From assembly GCA_023374025.1 (NCBI GenBank), contig SIJG01000025.1:321137-385136 (forward strand): a stretch of DNA of 64,000 nt. The letters run 5' to 3'. Of the stretch, positions 49,901-60,775 are shown piece after piece. The notes under the pieces are model-generated. The model saw only the letters and a program-made list of their open reading frames with translations, searched no databases and was not told where the DNA came from. The position numbers and the translations under genes are program-made. Within the stretch, counting starts at the first letter, position 1. Each line of letters starts with the position of its first letter. Source of the stretch: Heterodera schachtii (Eukaryota; Nematoda; Chromadorea; Rhabditida; Heteroderidae).

Positions 49901-50009
49901 ATGTGCTAAAAAGTTTTTTTTTTTTTTAAATTTGTGATTTTGATTTTTTGTGAATTTCCGGGGAAACTTACTGCTCCCATTCTCGACTCCATAAGCAATC
50001 TATCAAAAA
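46934..50009 (-). pseudogene. Neurobeachin (NBEA/LRBA/SEL-2) fragment 1: LamG to mid-module, truncated
   Basis: Minus-strand exons match the N-terminal third of neurobeachin, a BEACH-domain scaffold for membrane traffic. In order: ConA/LamG-like segments (TWLRMDPQHS at about 49890, WHHVALSFVYSRW at about 49590, FSGQMAAVYLFSQA at about 49320), the SIGGIQVLLPLF exon (48747-49088), then the armadillo-like mid-module exons of duplicated block A (LMHTLKQFYWVV, LATYNALFEMLVEQ, FLRDVIRLCEVSRDNRR). After SRDNRR the sequence does not splice to the expected next exon but runs into YRTPDFTWSPVH. That motif belongs several hundred residues later in the family, and TGA follows at 46934. No BEACH, PH or WD40 exons are present. 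Exons read open, but the arrangement is not a complete gene. Confidence 0.75.
47028..48611. repeat. Duplicated block A (partner of 50332-51917)
   Basis: About 1.58 kb is near-identical to 50332-51917, introns included, with a constant offset of 3304-3305 bp in the same orientation. From about 47640 to 48540 I see essentially no differences; several substitutions and small indels cluster at 47420-47560. Identity stops abruptly at 47028 and fades after about 48590. Confidence 0.9.
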
Positions 50010-50045
50010 ACAATATAGAACCATTGAAAAGAGAATCCCACCAAC

Positions 50046-52062
50046 CTTTGAATGCGCAATTGCCATGCTGTCATCCTGTAAATAATCTTTTCCCGTAAAA
50101 CAAAATTTAAATTCGGAAATGTCTCACCCAAACGCGCCAACCGCCGTATTCGAGTCGCATGGCATGTTGGATGAATGTAAGCGAGTGAAATGAGCCATTC
50201 CTAAAATGGCATATTTAAACTATATGTATTTAACCCAAAAATTGATACTCCAAGGCGTACCTGCCACACACTCATCTGCAGAATTGTTCTAAACTAACCA
50301 TGAGTGGTTATCAAAAGCAAAGGGGGAAAACAGAACAAACCGTCGGTTGTCGCGTGAGACCTCACAAAGGCGGATGACATCACGCAAAAAGACACTTTTC
50401 ACACGGATAAGTTCGGCACATTCTTCACTTTGGCACAACAGTTGGGCAATGACCTGCAGAGAAAACAAATAAAATAAATCCAGAAAAATTAATTTGTTGG
50501 AACAGAAAATTAAGAAACCCTTAGAATTTTATAAAACGGACAATAATAATTTATTTATTTAATAATGAAAGTGCCTTGAGCAGTTGGTGGTTCTCAAATC
50601 GGGTCGAATCGACTGGTGGGTCCTCGTGCTTGACGAACAGAATTTCGGGACAAATCTGCTCGACAAGCATTTCAAAGAGTGCGTTGTACGTGGCCAGGCT
50701 GAGCGAACGACAATTGAGCAACAGTTTCTCGGTGAGCAAATGGAACAAATTCTTCTGGTTAATTGCCTCATTTTTGCGCCTAAAAAAGTGTACATTTTAA
50801 AAGGAAAAATTGTGGAAAGAAATAATTATTTACTTTTGGGTCGAACGACACAAAAAATAACTGAGCATTTTCAGCGTCGGAATTCTGATCAACTCATTGC
50901 CGGAGCTGATCATTTTGAAAATCACACAAAGGGCCTTCTTACGATCAAATGCTGGCACCTGAAAAGGGGGGGAAGGGCAATTCGCGTTCAGTTTTAGGCA
51001 TTTAGAATGGTCCTAAAAAAGCAGTCAGATGTGCCATATTACCATAATTGCGGGATGATTGGCCAACTGATTGGACAGTTGAGTGAGCACATCGTACAAA
51101 TTGTCGTCCTGTAAAGGCTTTTTTAACTTTCATCAAATTTCCAACCCCCTACAAATGGCTTAATTGCCATGCAAATTGCCTCACCTCCTGCACAGTGTTC
51201 ACAAAGTTCAACATGCATTGGAACTCCTCGTCTCGGCTCACTTCCTTCTCGCTGACATCCGCCGGGACGGTGTTGAACATCAGTCGGTTGACAATTTGCA
51301 AAATGCATCCGCGAATGTGTACAACGGTCAGCCTATCCATTGGTTCCATTGCCATTTGTGCCGAATTTGGCGCCGTTGTCGGCCTCACCACCCAATAGAA
51401 CTGCTTGAGCGTGTGCATCAGTGTGAGCACAGTGTGTGTTCGACGGACAATGGACGAAGCGGGGGACAGCAGCGAATTGTTGGTGGACACGCAGAACAAA
51501 TCGTCGGCCAAAAAGTCATACAGACGCATTTGGACCTAAAAATTGGGAAGTTTTTGATTTGGAAATTTAAAGGGTCAATAAAATAGATGCGATTTTTTGA
51601 ACAACTTTTAGTTTTTAAATAAATTTTTGATTTTTATTCAAAATTTACCGTCGCATCGGCTCGGACCCAAAGGGTTGGGGTCAGAAAGACACTGTCGATG
51701 AGCTGTTTGAGCAACGGGACGCCAATGGAACAGTCGAGCAACGATTTGTACACGGAAATGAAGCCCTTAGAAGGAAATATAATAAATATTCCATGAATAA
51801 ATACGGAAAACCGCGAGAAATTGGGACCAATTTCATGTCAAAAAAAAAACCTCCAACAAATGCATGGTCAAATGTCGACTGTCCGCATTTGCAATTGTGC
51901 TGGCCACGATGGAAAAGTCCTCGAACTGGCCGACGTTTTGTGGGACGATGTGGCCGGCGGGGGCAACGGTGGCTCAAGAATGTCTCGGTAACGGCTGACC
52001 ATCAAAACGGACAGAAAGTAAACGACGGCCAACGCGAGGAATTGGGCCTGTTTAGTCTCTTC
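50046..52062 (-). pseudogene. Neurobeachin fragment 2: displaced later exon, second mid-module, broken GGWRVW region
   Basis: Minus-strand pieces run in this order. First is an exon ending at 52062 upstream ([18 protein letters not shown], then [10 protein letters not shown]), which belongs far downstream in neurobeachin. Next comes block B (mid-module up to SRDNRR). A 52-bp intron leads to RTILQMSVWQ, then EWLISLAYIHPT. Within 20 bases the frame changes to QHAMRLEYGGWRVW (50128-50205), whereas the family has about 25 residues between. A 30-bp exon encodes DDSMAIAHSK (50046-50075). The out-of-order first piece and the internal deletion with frame change indicate a rearranged, broken copy. Its 3' end abuts the LamG exons of fragment 1. 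Confidence 0.7.
50332..51917. repeat. Duplicated block B (partner of 47028-48611)
   Basis: Direct repeat of block A. Here the lower-coordinate edge continues into the expected neurobeachin intron and next exon, so this edge looks original. The upper edge passes, around CTTTTCC, into the misplaced DILEPP exon, so this edge looks rearranged. Confidence 0.9.
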
Positions 52063-52129
52063 CTTTAAAATGGAATTATTGAAACATTTAAACATTAAAG
52101 TGAGAATTTTGAAAATTTTCAATTTCGAT

Positions 52130-53520
52130 TTATCTATCTATTTAGAACCCCGGACCCGAACTCGAGCAAAGGATCGGAAATTCATTTTTCACCAAAATGT
52201 AAATCTATTACCCCCTAAATCGTTTTGGTACTTACCTATGTCGTTTACAGCCCATAAAAAAAACAATTTTTAAATCAATTTTAAACATTTCTAGGGGGTT
52301 TTCGGGGTAGCTGATCACGAATCTGACATTCATTTGCACTAATTTCGAACCCCGAACCCGAATTCGAACAAGTACTGTCAATGGCCCACACTTTTTTGAA
52401 AGAAAAATCTTGTTCAAAAAAGTCGTGAAAACATTTTTGCGGGGTTTTCTGGGTCACTGTTCACTAATTTGACATTCATTTTGAGCAATTTCTACCCCGC
52501 AACCGAACTCGAACAAAAATTTGAAAGTTCAAATTTTTTAATTTCGCTTTTTATGTTCGTACGTGCACAGAATGATCATGTTTTGGTGTTGCAATGGTTT
52601 ATGATTACATTTAGATTGTTTTTGGTCATTTTAGGATCAAAAATGAGAATTTTAAAAATTTTGTATTTCGACTTTTTGTTCGAATTCGGGTTCGGGATTC
52701 TAAATGGGTCGAAATGGATGTCAGCTTCGTGATCTGCGACCCCGAAAACCCCCTAGAAATGTTTATAGATTGATTTAAAAATTTTTTAATTTTTATGGGC
52801 TGTAAACGACATAAGTACCATCGTTTTCAATGCATGGTAATACTGGAGGATCTGGGCTCCACCCAAAAAATTTTTTTTTTTGTTTCTGTTATAAAAAGAT
52901 TAACCCGGGGGTTTTCGGGGCTTCTGATCACGAATATGATATCAGATTTGCAAAAATCATTGATTCTATCATTGATTTTGAAAATCATAGATTTTCGAAA
53001 TTTTGTCAATATGGTCAAATGTTCCTAAAAATTGATTATTGGCAGGGTAGTAAGTGTTTTGTATAAGTTTTGTGTGATTGTTCTATTGTCATCTCATTGG
53101 CTAATAAAAAGTGCTGCTCATATATGTTTGCTTCATTAGAAAAAGGGTGCAACATTTGACCATATTGGCAAATTTCAAAAATCTAAGATTTTCAAAATGA
53201 ATGAAAGAATCAATGATTTTTGCAAATCTAATATCATATTCGTGATCAGAAGCCCCGAAAACCCCAGGGTTAGTCTTTTCATAATAGAAAGAAAAAATTT
53301 TTTGGGTGGAGCCCAGATTCTCCTGTATTACCCAATGCATTAAATGGCCGTTCTTTGGGTTATAGTGAAAAGTGAATTTACGATTTTTTTTTTTATTCGA
53401 GTTCGGGTCTGAGGTTCGAACTTCGTGGAAATGGATGCCGGATTCATGATCAGCTACCCCGAAAACCTTCATACCGTATATTGATATATTTTCTGCTTTG
53501 AAAATAGAAAAAAAAATTGA
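52130..53520. repeat. Cluster of related inverted repeats (CGAACCCCGAACCCGAA family)
   Basis: Words such as TTCGAACCCCGAACCCGAA, GGGGTTTTCGGGG and CTGATCACGAAT recur in both orientations (about 52145, 52300, 52345, 52495, 52690, 52910, 53245, 53400, 53450). A clear inverted pair is 52925-53020 versus 53153-53250, joined by about 130 bp. This looks like nested or tandem insertions of one non-autonomous element family. No gene is seen. Confidence 0.65.
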
Positions 53521-53562
53521 AAATTATTTATGGGCCCTAAACTGCATAAGAGCCGATTCGTG

Positions 53563-53777
53563 GGTACTTATCCTTTTTGTGACCCCCCCCCCCCCCGAAA
53601 ATTTTTTTTATACATTTTTTCTTTGGTAATTTTAGGCGCTGAAAGCGGATAAGCTGTTTATTTTAAGATTGCATGCAGTTATAAACAGTAGATCAGTTTT
53701 TAGCGCCTAAAATTATCCATGAAACAAATTTAAAAAAATTTTCGAGGGGGGGGGGGGTCACAAAAGGGATAAGTACC
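53563..53777. mobile_element. hAT-like MITE with subterminal poly-C, perfect 8-bp target duplication
   Basis: The ends GGTACTTATCC...TTTTGTGACCCCC and their complement are flanked by identical GATTCGTG (53555-53562 and 53778-53785). A C run on the left and a G run on the right form part of the arms. Internal arms continue (GAAAATTTTT, TTTTAGGCGCT / AGCGCCTAAAA). 215 bp, non-coding. Confidence 0.85.
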
Positions 53778-53940
53778 GATTCGTGTTCCTCGACACTCAG
53801 AAAACCCCCCATAACATGTTTTCACGACTTTTTAAAACAAAAAAAAAGGGGGGGGGGGTGGTACGCGTTAAGTGGATGGAGCGCGTAAAACTGACTAGAA
53901 GAACCCAATGGACTTTTTTTGGTCTACATATTGTCTTTAG

Positions 53941-54059
53941 GGTAATATTCAGGTTTGTACCCCCCCCCCCCTTTTAAACATGTTTCCACGGCTTTTTTAA
54001 ACCAAAAAAAAATTTCTCTCAAAAAAAAGGGGGGGGGGGGTACAAACCTGAATATTACC
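53941..54059. mobile_element. hAT-like MITE with subterminal poly-C, perfect 8-bp target duplication
   Basis: GGTAATATTCAGGTTTGTAC followed by a C run, and the exact complement at the other end, bound 119 bp. The flanks are identical GTCTTTAG (53933-53940 and 54060-54067). It shares the GGTA start and the position of the C run with the element at 53563. Confidence 0.88.
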
Positions 54060-54545
54060 GTCTTTAGCCTAGAATTTAGTTATGGTCACTTTATATAGAC
54101 TAAGATTTTAGATACCAAGAATTGATGAAGTACTAAAATTGTGACTCTAATATATTCGAGACAAAAACAATAAAACAACTGTTTTTGCATGTGTGCGCTC
54201 ATTGAGTAACTTTTTTTTTTGATGATTTCGACATATTTTATTTTGTTGGCATTTTGTTTAATTCATTTTAATTTCCGATTCGTTGTCTCATTGGACGGGT
54301 CGGGGTCGGTTTAGTACGGGCCGTTTTAGTACGAGCGCAAGTTTTTGGTTATAATTTTTTTCTTTGCCAACCATTTTTAGTACCGTTCGATAGCCCTAAG
54401 TGTCCTCTATTAATCTGCAAAATTGCGAAAAATTTTGTTAAGGTTCAAAAAAGTTATGGTCAGAAGAATTCAAAAAACCAGATTTTCCAACTTTTTTGGC
54501 TCAAACTTTTTTTAAACTTAACAAAACTTTTTGAAATTTTGCTTT

Positions 54546-55066
54546 TACTTATTTTCTGAAATTTTTTTAAACACTTTTCTAGGGGTGTTTGAGGCGCTGA
54601 GCATGGACTCCATTTCGACCAATTCCGAATCCCTAACCAAACTCGAACATTTTTCGAGAATTAAATTTAATTTTTTTTTTAAATTTCTCTTAAAACATTG
54701 TTTTTAGTGTTTTCGGGGTTGCTAACTTTAGACAAAAACCATTTCAAAAGCAAAAAATGGTCATTCTGTAAAGATACGAACATAAAAATGAATTTTGACA
54801 ATTTTGAATTTTCGATTTTTTGTTCGAGTTCTGGTCCGGCATTCGAAATTGGTCAAAATTAATGCCAGATTCGTGGTCAGCAACCCCGAAAACACTAAAA
54901 ACAATGTTTTACGAAAAACTTTAAAAAAAACTTAAAAATTAATTCTCAAAAAATGTTCGGTTCGGGTCAGGGATTCGGAATTGGTCGAAATGGAGTCCGG
55001 ATTCGTTCTCAGCGCCTAAAAACACCCCTAGAAAAGTGTTTAAAAAAATTTTCAGAAAATAAGTAA
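54546..55066. mobile_element. Large nested foldback element upstream of CLASP
   Basis: The outer arms of about 110 bp (ACTTATTTTCTGAAATTTTT, AAACACTTTTCTAGGGGTG, GAGGCGCTGAGC) reappear inverted at 54955-55066. A second inverted pair lies inside (AAAACATTGTTTTTAGTG / CACTAAAAACAATGTTTT). It ends 115 bp before the CLASP start codon and uses the CGAACC/GGTTCG words of the neighbouring cluster. Confidence 0.75.
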
Positions 55067-55180
55067 AATTAAAAAAATTCGGGACCAATGAACCGAAAGA
55101 TTGCCAAAGAATTTATATTTTTTTTCATTTTAAAGGAAATTTGTTAATTATACACACCGTACATTTGCGCCTTAAACAAC

Positions 55181-58100
55181 ATGCACACCGGTTCAAATCG
55201 GATTGGCATTCGGACGGGGAGTGCCGGTGAGCCATTCATCCCCTTTAAAAATGATTATTTTTTCACTAACTTCAGCATCTTCTGCATCAGCGGGTGCTGT
55301 AAGTGATGAGCAGTTCCGTTCGTCCTTCGAGGCGGTGCCAAATGTTCGGGTCAGTCCGTCTTGGACATGGGCGGGATTAACAATCAGCGTGGAAAAACTC
55401 AAAAAATTAACCCTCCCCCGATTTTTAATGCATTCGGATGGTATCATGGACGTAAAATTATTAGGCGTTAGTTGTAGGTAATGTGCCTTTTGAACTTAAT
55501 TAAAAAACCAAAGGGCACCCTTTTGATTTGAATTTTTTAAAAAGATTATGTCTAATCGAGAAACTTATTCCCGTAGGTTTTCCACGATCTGACATTTATT
55601 TCATCCGAATCCCTATCTAAATTTAAATCAAAAACTGAAGTTCGAAAAACGTGATTTTTGGTTATTTTTTTAGAGTTCATGTTAGGGTTTTGGAACCGTA
55701 AAATTGGACTCCGTTTATTTATAATGTCTGTTTCATTTTCCAGGTGGAATCATTTCGCGATTTGATTGCCGAACTTCAAAAACAAGCGGCTTTGCTGGAG
55801 AATGTGAACAACGATTGGACCAAGCGAATAAAAGCGGTCGGTCCTTCCCAATGTTTTTCATAATCATTCCCTCCCCCATTCCCCCTCAATTTTCAGCTTC
55901 AAATGTTACGTGCCCTTCTCGTGACGGACATTGGCTGCTATGGTGCCCTCGTGGAACAGTCCTACGCCCTGCTCGGAAATGCCTTTCTTTTGTCCGTCAA
56001 AGACCTGCGCTCCCAAGTGTGCCGCGAAGCTTGCATTTCCATCGCGTAATTTTTCGCCAATTTCATAAATTCGCTCCGATTTTTTCATTTTTCAGAATTT
56101 AGGGCACCGCCCAAAAAAACGCGCATTTAAAAACTTGAAAAAATTTACCGAAATTTTTTTGTCTGCCATTATCAAATAATCAAAAACCATGCTTTTCAAA
56201 TTAACGCAATTTTTAAAATGTTTTTCTTTTTTTCCTCTTACAGTTATTGTTGTGAGAAATTGGGCACCGGCTTTTGGCGAGTGGCCGAGTCGATTTTGCC
56301 GGTTACGATGAATCTCACGCAAAACTCGGCCAAAGTGATGGCCACCTCTGGCCAAATTTGCAACTTTTACATCACCAAAGTTTGCTCACAAATTGCTTAC
56401 CGCTCCAATGTATAGCCATTATTTTCCGTCATTCAGAACATTCAGCACCCAAAAGTGCTGTCAATCATTGTGAGTCAGGCCAACTCAAAGGCGAAGGAGA
56501 TTAGACGGTTTGTCAGCAAAAGCAAAAATATTTGTAATATTTTTCAATTTTAGGACGACAATTTCGATGGTTCAGACGATAATTGCTGGGTGGGACGTGT
56601 CCATTCTCGACAAGCATTTTCCTGAGCTGCTGCAATGCGTCAAGTTGGGGCTCTGCGACGCGGATTCGGAGGTGCGGGCGACGGCGCGGCAAACATTCGA
56701 AAGTCTGCAGGCGCTTTACCCGGCCAAAGCGGACATGCTTTTCCAGGTGGGCGAGCACTTAGGGGACACAACGATTGTTGATATGGGCCAACCCTTACAA
56801 TTAGCTGTAGTGGAACCCTCCAAAACCCCCAAAATTCCTCGGCTTTCAAACCGACAGAAATTCCATTTTAAAGGAGTTGGAGCCGGCCAAGCAGCGCCTT
56901 CTCGTCGGCTCAAGCACCGCTTCATCCACTCATTCGGTCAATTCTGAACGGGACAATCTTCCAAATCCGAACCGTGGCCTTTACAATGCACAAAATGGTT
57001 GGTTTGTTTTTTTCGCATTGATTCCGTCGACCGAATATTTCATTTTTATTTTGCATTAAGCCTTCCTCAACAAACGCTCTGCGAGTGATTTGAACCATTC
57101 CGTTCGTCGGCTGAACCTCGCCTTGCCAAAGGTGGTCCATCGTCCGAATGTCGTCCGCTGTGGCAAACCGCCGCGTACGCTTTGGCACTCATTCGTTTTG
57201 TTATGGCCATGAAATTGCATATTTTTTTTTGTAGAGCCGGCCACACAATCCGCTTTGCGGCCTGCTTATCCCCATCATCCTCCGTCCTCCACCGCCGGAA
57301 CACCGGTGGCCCGGAAGATTGGCCCGTCGTCGATGGGCGGAGGGGCGGCGAACAAATTGCAAAAGTCCATCAGCACAACGGACGCAAAATCAACGGCATC
57401 GCAATCGCAACGTACACACTTACAATAGTCAAAAACCGAGAAAAAAACCGAAAAATATGTCCGGGTCGGGTATATTCGGAAGTAAAATCCAATGGAAGGA
57501 GAATTCAAAAGTCGGCACATTCCCCCCCCCCCCTTTGGCGTTGTGTACACTCTTCCAATAATGCCGTTTTGTCATTTTTAAGCCGGCAGTCGGAGTTCGT
57601 CGCCAGGCCGCGTTCGTCACCCGCCTCCACGACCGCCTCCTGTCGCTGCTGCTGCCGCTGCCCATCACGCGCCGATTGCGGCCGCGCGAAAGCTGCAGAA
57701 CGGACGCGACCACCACGACATTGGCAATACGCCAGGCAATTTTTTGTTTTAATAGCAATTAAAAAACGAATTTTTTTTTTTTTAGTAAAATCGGCCGCTT
57801 CACATGGACAGCCAATTCACAAAGACTTTGTTCGTGCTTTGGTCGTACATTTTTCGATTCTTTTCTCTTCTGATTTCGCTCCTTTAGAAAAACGTGGACA
57901 TTCAGGCGAGGAATGTCCGACCAAATGTCATACGGTGGGTGCATTTTGGTTTATTTGGGATATTTTTCCTGGACATATTTCAATTAAGAAATGATGATCT
58001 GCCAGCAGCAAATGTCCGCTCTCCGCCGACAGTGCAACCTTCGCATCATTTTGCACGTAATTCTTTGTCAAATATGCACAATTTCATTGATTTAGGATTG

Positions 58101-60775
58101 GATAATCCTATGCAATTTGGGTTAATGTCTTGAAAAGGGATCACTGTTCATCGGATTCATTACCACTTTCGCGCTCAAAAAAATTTAGCGCTTTTTTAGA
58201 CCGATTTTTTAGAAAACTTTATAATTCATCATAAAATTAAGAGGGAAATTCGCTAGAAATTTTTTAAAATTTTTTGGAAACTTTGTACATGCATCGAAGC
58301 CCCTCCCCCATTTTCAGCTCGCCCCAGCGGCAGTCCGTCCACCGATTTCTACGGACTCTCACAACGGCAGGAGGCGGTGTTGCAGCGGATCAGTTCCGAG
58401 GAGCACAACACATCGGGCGGCAGTGTGGGGCCGTTTCCGCGAAAGTCGTCGGCCAACAATTCGTTCGTCAGCGACAACAAGCGCAACCTGTCCATGCGCG
58501 ACAGTGGGGGCAACACTCTTCAGAATGGCCAACATAAGGCGAGCGTTTTAAACGGATTGTCAGTCTGTCACACTTCAATTTATGTCGAAATTCGTTTTAT
58601 AATTACCAGTTTTTAGAAAGGTTTTCCCATCTTTTGGTATATTTTTATATTTACAGAGGTCTGAAGGGTGGGTGCACTTACGTTTAAAAATTAAAAAAAA
58701 ATTTCTTGATCGGCGGGTGGGAAACGAATTGCTCCTCCCAGGTTTCGAATGCTTTTTACGAGTCCATTTTACTCTGTTTTTCATATTAACTTTGACTTTT
58801 TTGATTTATATGACACCAATTTGCAGTGGTCCTTCCTGAGCTCCGAACAGTTGGCGAATGACCACGAGCAGCAAATTGCGTTCATCCAGGAAATATGTGA
58901 CACAATTGGGGCCAATGCAGTGACGTAATATTCTCTATTTTTCTATTAAAAAATTCTAAAATTTAGCAATGAAAAGGAAATTGAGGAGGCTCTTCAAGTG
59001 TTGTCGCGAATGGTAAGGAGAGAAAAAACTATGGATTTCACAATCACTTCTCTGTTTTAAGATCCGCGAAGGAGGGATTACGCTGTGGAACGATTATTTT
59101 AACACAATTTTCTTCGCCATCCAACAGATCATTTCTCAGGATTTGGAGCGTCACTTTAATATCATCAAAATCTCTGCACTTAAAACACTCAAAGAGTTGT
59201 GGTGAGTTGGCATTTTTAGAGGGGGGGGGGGGATTAATTAGGGACTCATTTGTCAAACCAATTATGAATCATTTTATTAGGCATTCAATTAAATTAAGAG
59301 AGATCTTTTCAATCCCCTTTTTCAGCTTGGTCCAGCCGAAGCGTTTAGTTGCCAAAACTGAACTTCTGGTGATGATCATTCTGAATGCGCACGAATGTGA
59401 GGATGCCACCGTGGTCAGAGCGGGTAATTCAATCACAATTTTTTCCATATTTTTTTGGTACAACGGCGCGGCATATCCGAACGATGTTCCCCCCTCGAAA
59501 ATTAAAAAATCAAATAAATTAGGCGAAACGTATTTGCTTTTCCGTTTTGATGCCGTACCCCATTACCCTCAAATGCATTGGCGTTGTGTCGCTTATAGTC
59601 CTCGCGCCAGACAAACTCGCGTAAATATGAATAAGTCTAACGGTTGATTAAAAATATAGGGTATGACATCAAACCGAAAAGTACCGAAACGTAGTGCACC
59701 AATGCTTACAATTAGAGTGGTAAATTTCGTAATCAATCCCTATGATTGCATGCGTTGATTACATTTGCCCCCATCTCCGTTCTTCAGCCGAGGATTGCGG
59801 TGCTGCGGTTGCTAACCATTTGCCGACTAACACGTGCATGAACCTTTTGCTGACCGTCATCGACGACAAACACAGCAAATACCACCAACTGTCGGGCGCG
59901 ATCAAAATGCTTGGAAGTATGCTCTCCAAACTGCCGCCGGAAGAAGTGATGGGGAAACAAAGAATTGTTTATTCGTTTCAATTTTAACACTTATTTCAGG
60001 TGGAGGGACTGCTCCCCACCGTTGTGCCTCGGATGACTCAGGTAAAAAAGGAGCAAATTGGACACAAAAGGAGCAAGCACTTCATTCAAAAAAATTTTTT
60101 AATTTCCAAACAGATACTTAAAAAGTCATGAAACTTTCAGTCATGGAATTTTCCTTAATTTTTTTTTCTCGGAGCGGGAGGGGTGGAAATGACCGGCTCT
60201 GACAAAAAAGTACCAGCAAAAAAAGGGGGGAGGCCGAATGTGTGGAATTGCGAGAAGAGCATATAACCAACCAGCGGCAAATGTTTTTCCCATTTTCTAC
60301 AATTTTTTCCTCATTTTAATTTGTTTTGGAAACGGAAAACTCATTTACCCTTCCCATTTGATATTTTATGGGAATAATTCGTTGATTTTCCTCCAAATGC
60401 TCTCTCAGTGCTACGACAATTCCCAGTCGATGGTCCGACGTTCGGCCATCATTTGTTTGGTTTCCATCAGTCATTCGATTGGTTTGGATGTGTTGAAGCC
60501 ACACCTAAACGCAGCGACGGTTCGTTTTCTTTTTCATCGGTTTTATGTGAGCAATGGGAGGGGGTGGGGGGAAATGAAATTGTTTTTAATGCACTTAATC
60601 TTTGAAATTTCGAATTAAGCTAGATAGTGAGGAATTTTTATATTTTGCTGGCTTTTCTAAAATAAAAAAAAACGATGTTTTGTCCTGGTCCTCTCATTTC
60701 TTTGTTAAGCTTAAACTTGTGGACGTGTACCGCGAAAGAATGCTTAAGCGCTCGGACGGCGGTGCGAACGCATGA
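55181..60775 (+). CDS. CLASP microtubule-stabilising protein (CLS family)
   Basis: CLASPs bind microtubule plus ends and kinetochores and slow depolymerisation. The chosen ATG (55181) begins MHTGSNRIGIRTGSA and splices in phase to the pre-TOG motif DEQFRSSFEAVPNVR. Early exons: 55181-55226, 55276-55349, 55744-55836, 55897-56045, 56244-56379, 56437-56507 and 56554-56746. These encode one TOG domain (NDWTKRIKA, VKDLRSQVCREAC, SAKVMATSG, DADSEVRATARQTFE). A Ser/Arg/Pro-rich linker follows (about 56870-57740), including GSRSSSPGR. C-terminal HEAT/TOG-like exons run from 58317, through LWNDYFNTIFFAIQQI (about 59080), HLPTNTCMNLLLTVIDD (about 59820) and CYDNSQSMVRRSAIICL (about 60410), to the last exon 60710-60775 (TGA). 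No N-terminal TOG1 is seen upstream. One intron (58538) appears to use a GC donor. Linker exon borders are uncertain. Confidence 0.88.

Noticed and set aside
59207..59647. 146-residue plus-strand frame across a CLASP exon
   Set aside because: Only the middle part (LVQPKRLVAKTELLVMI...) is CLASP exon; the rest is intron read-through.
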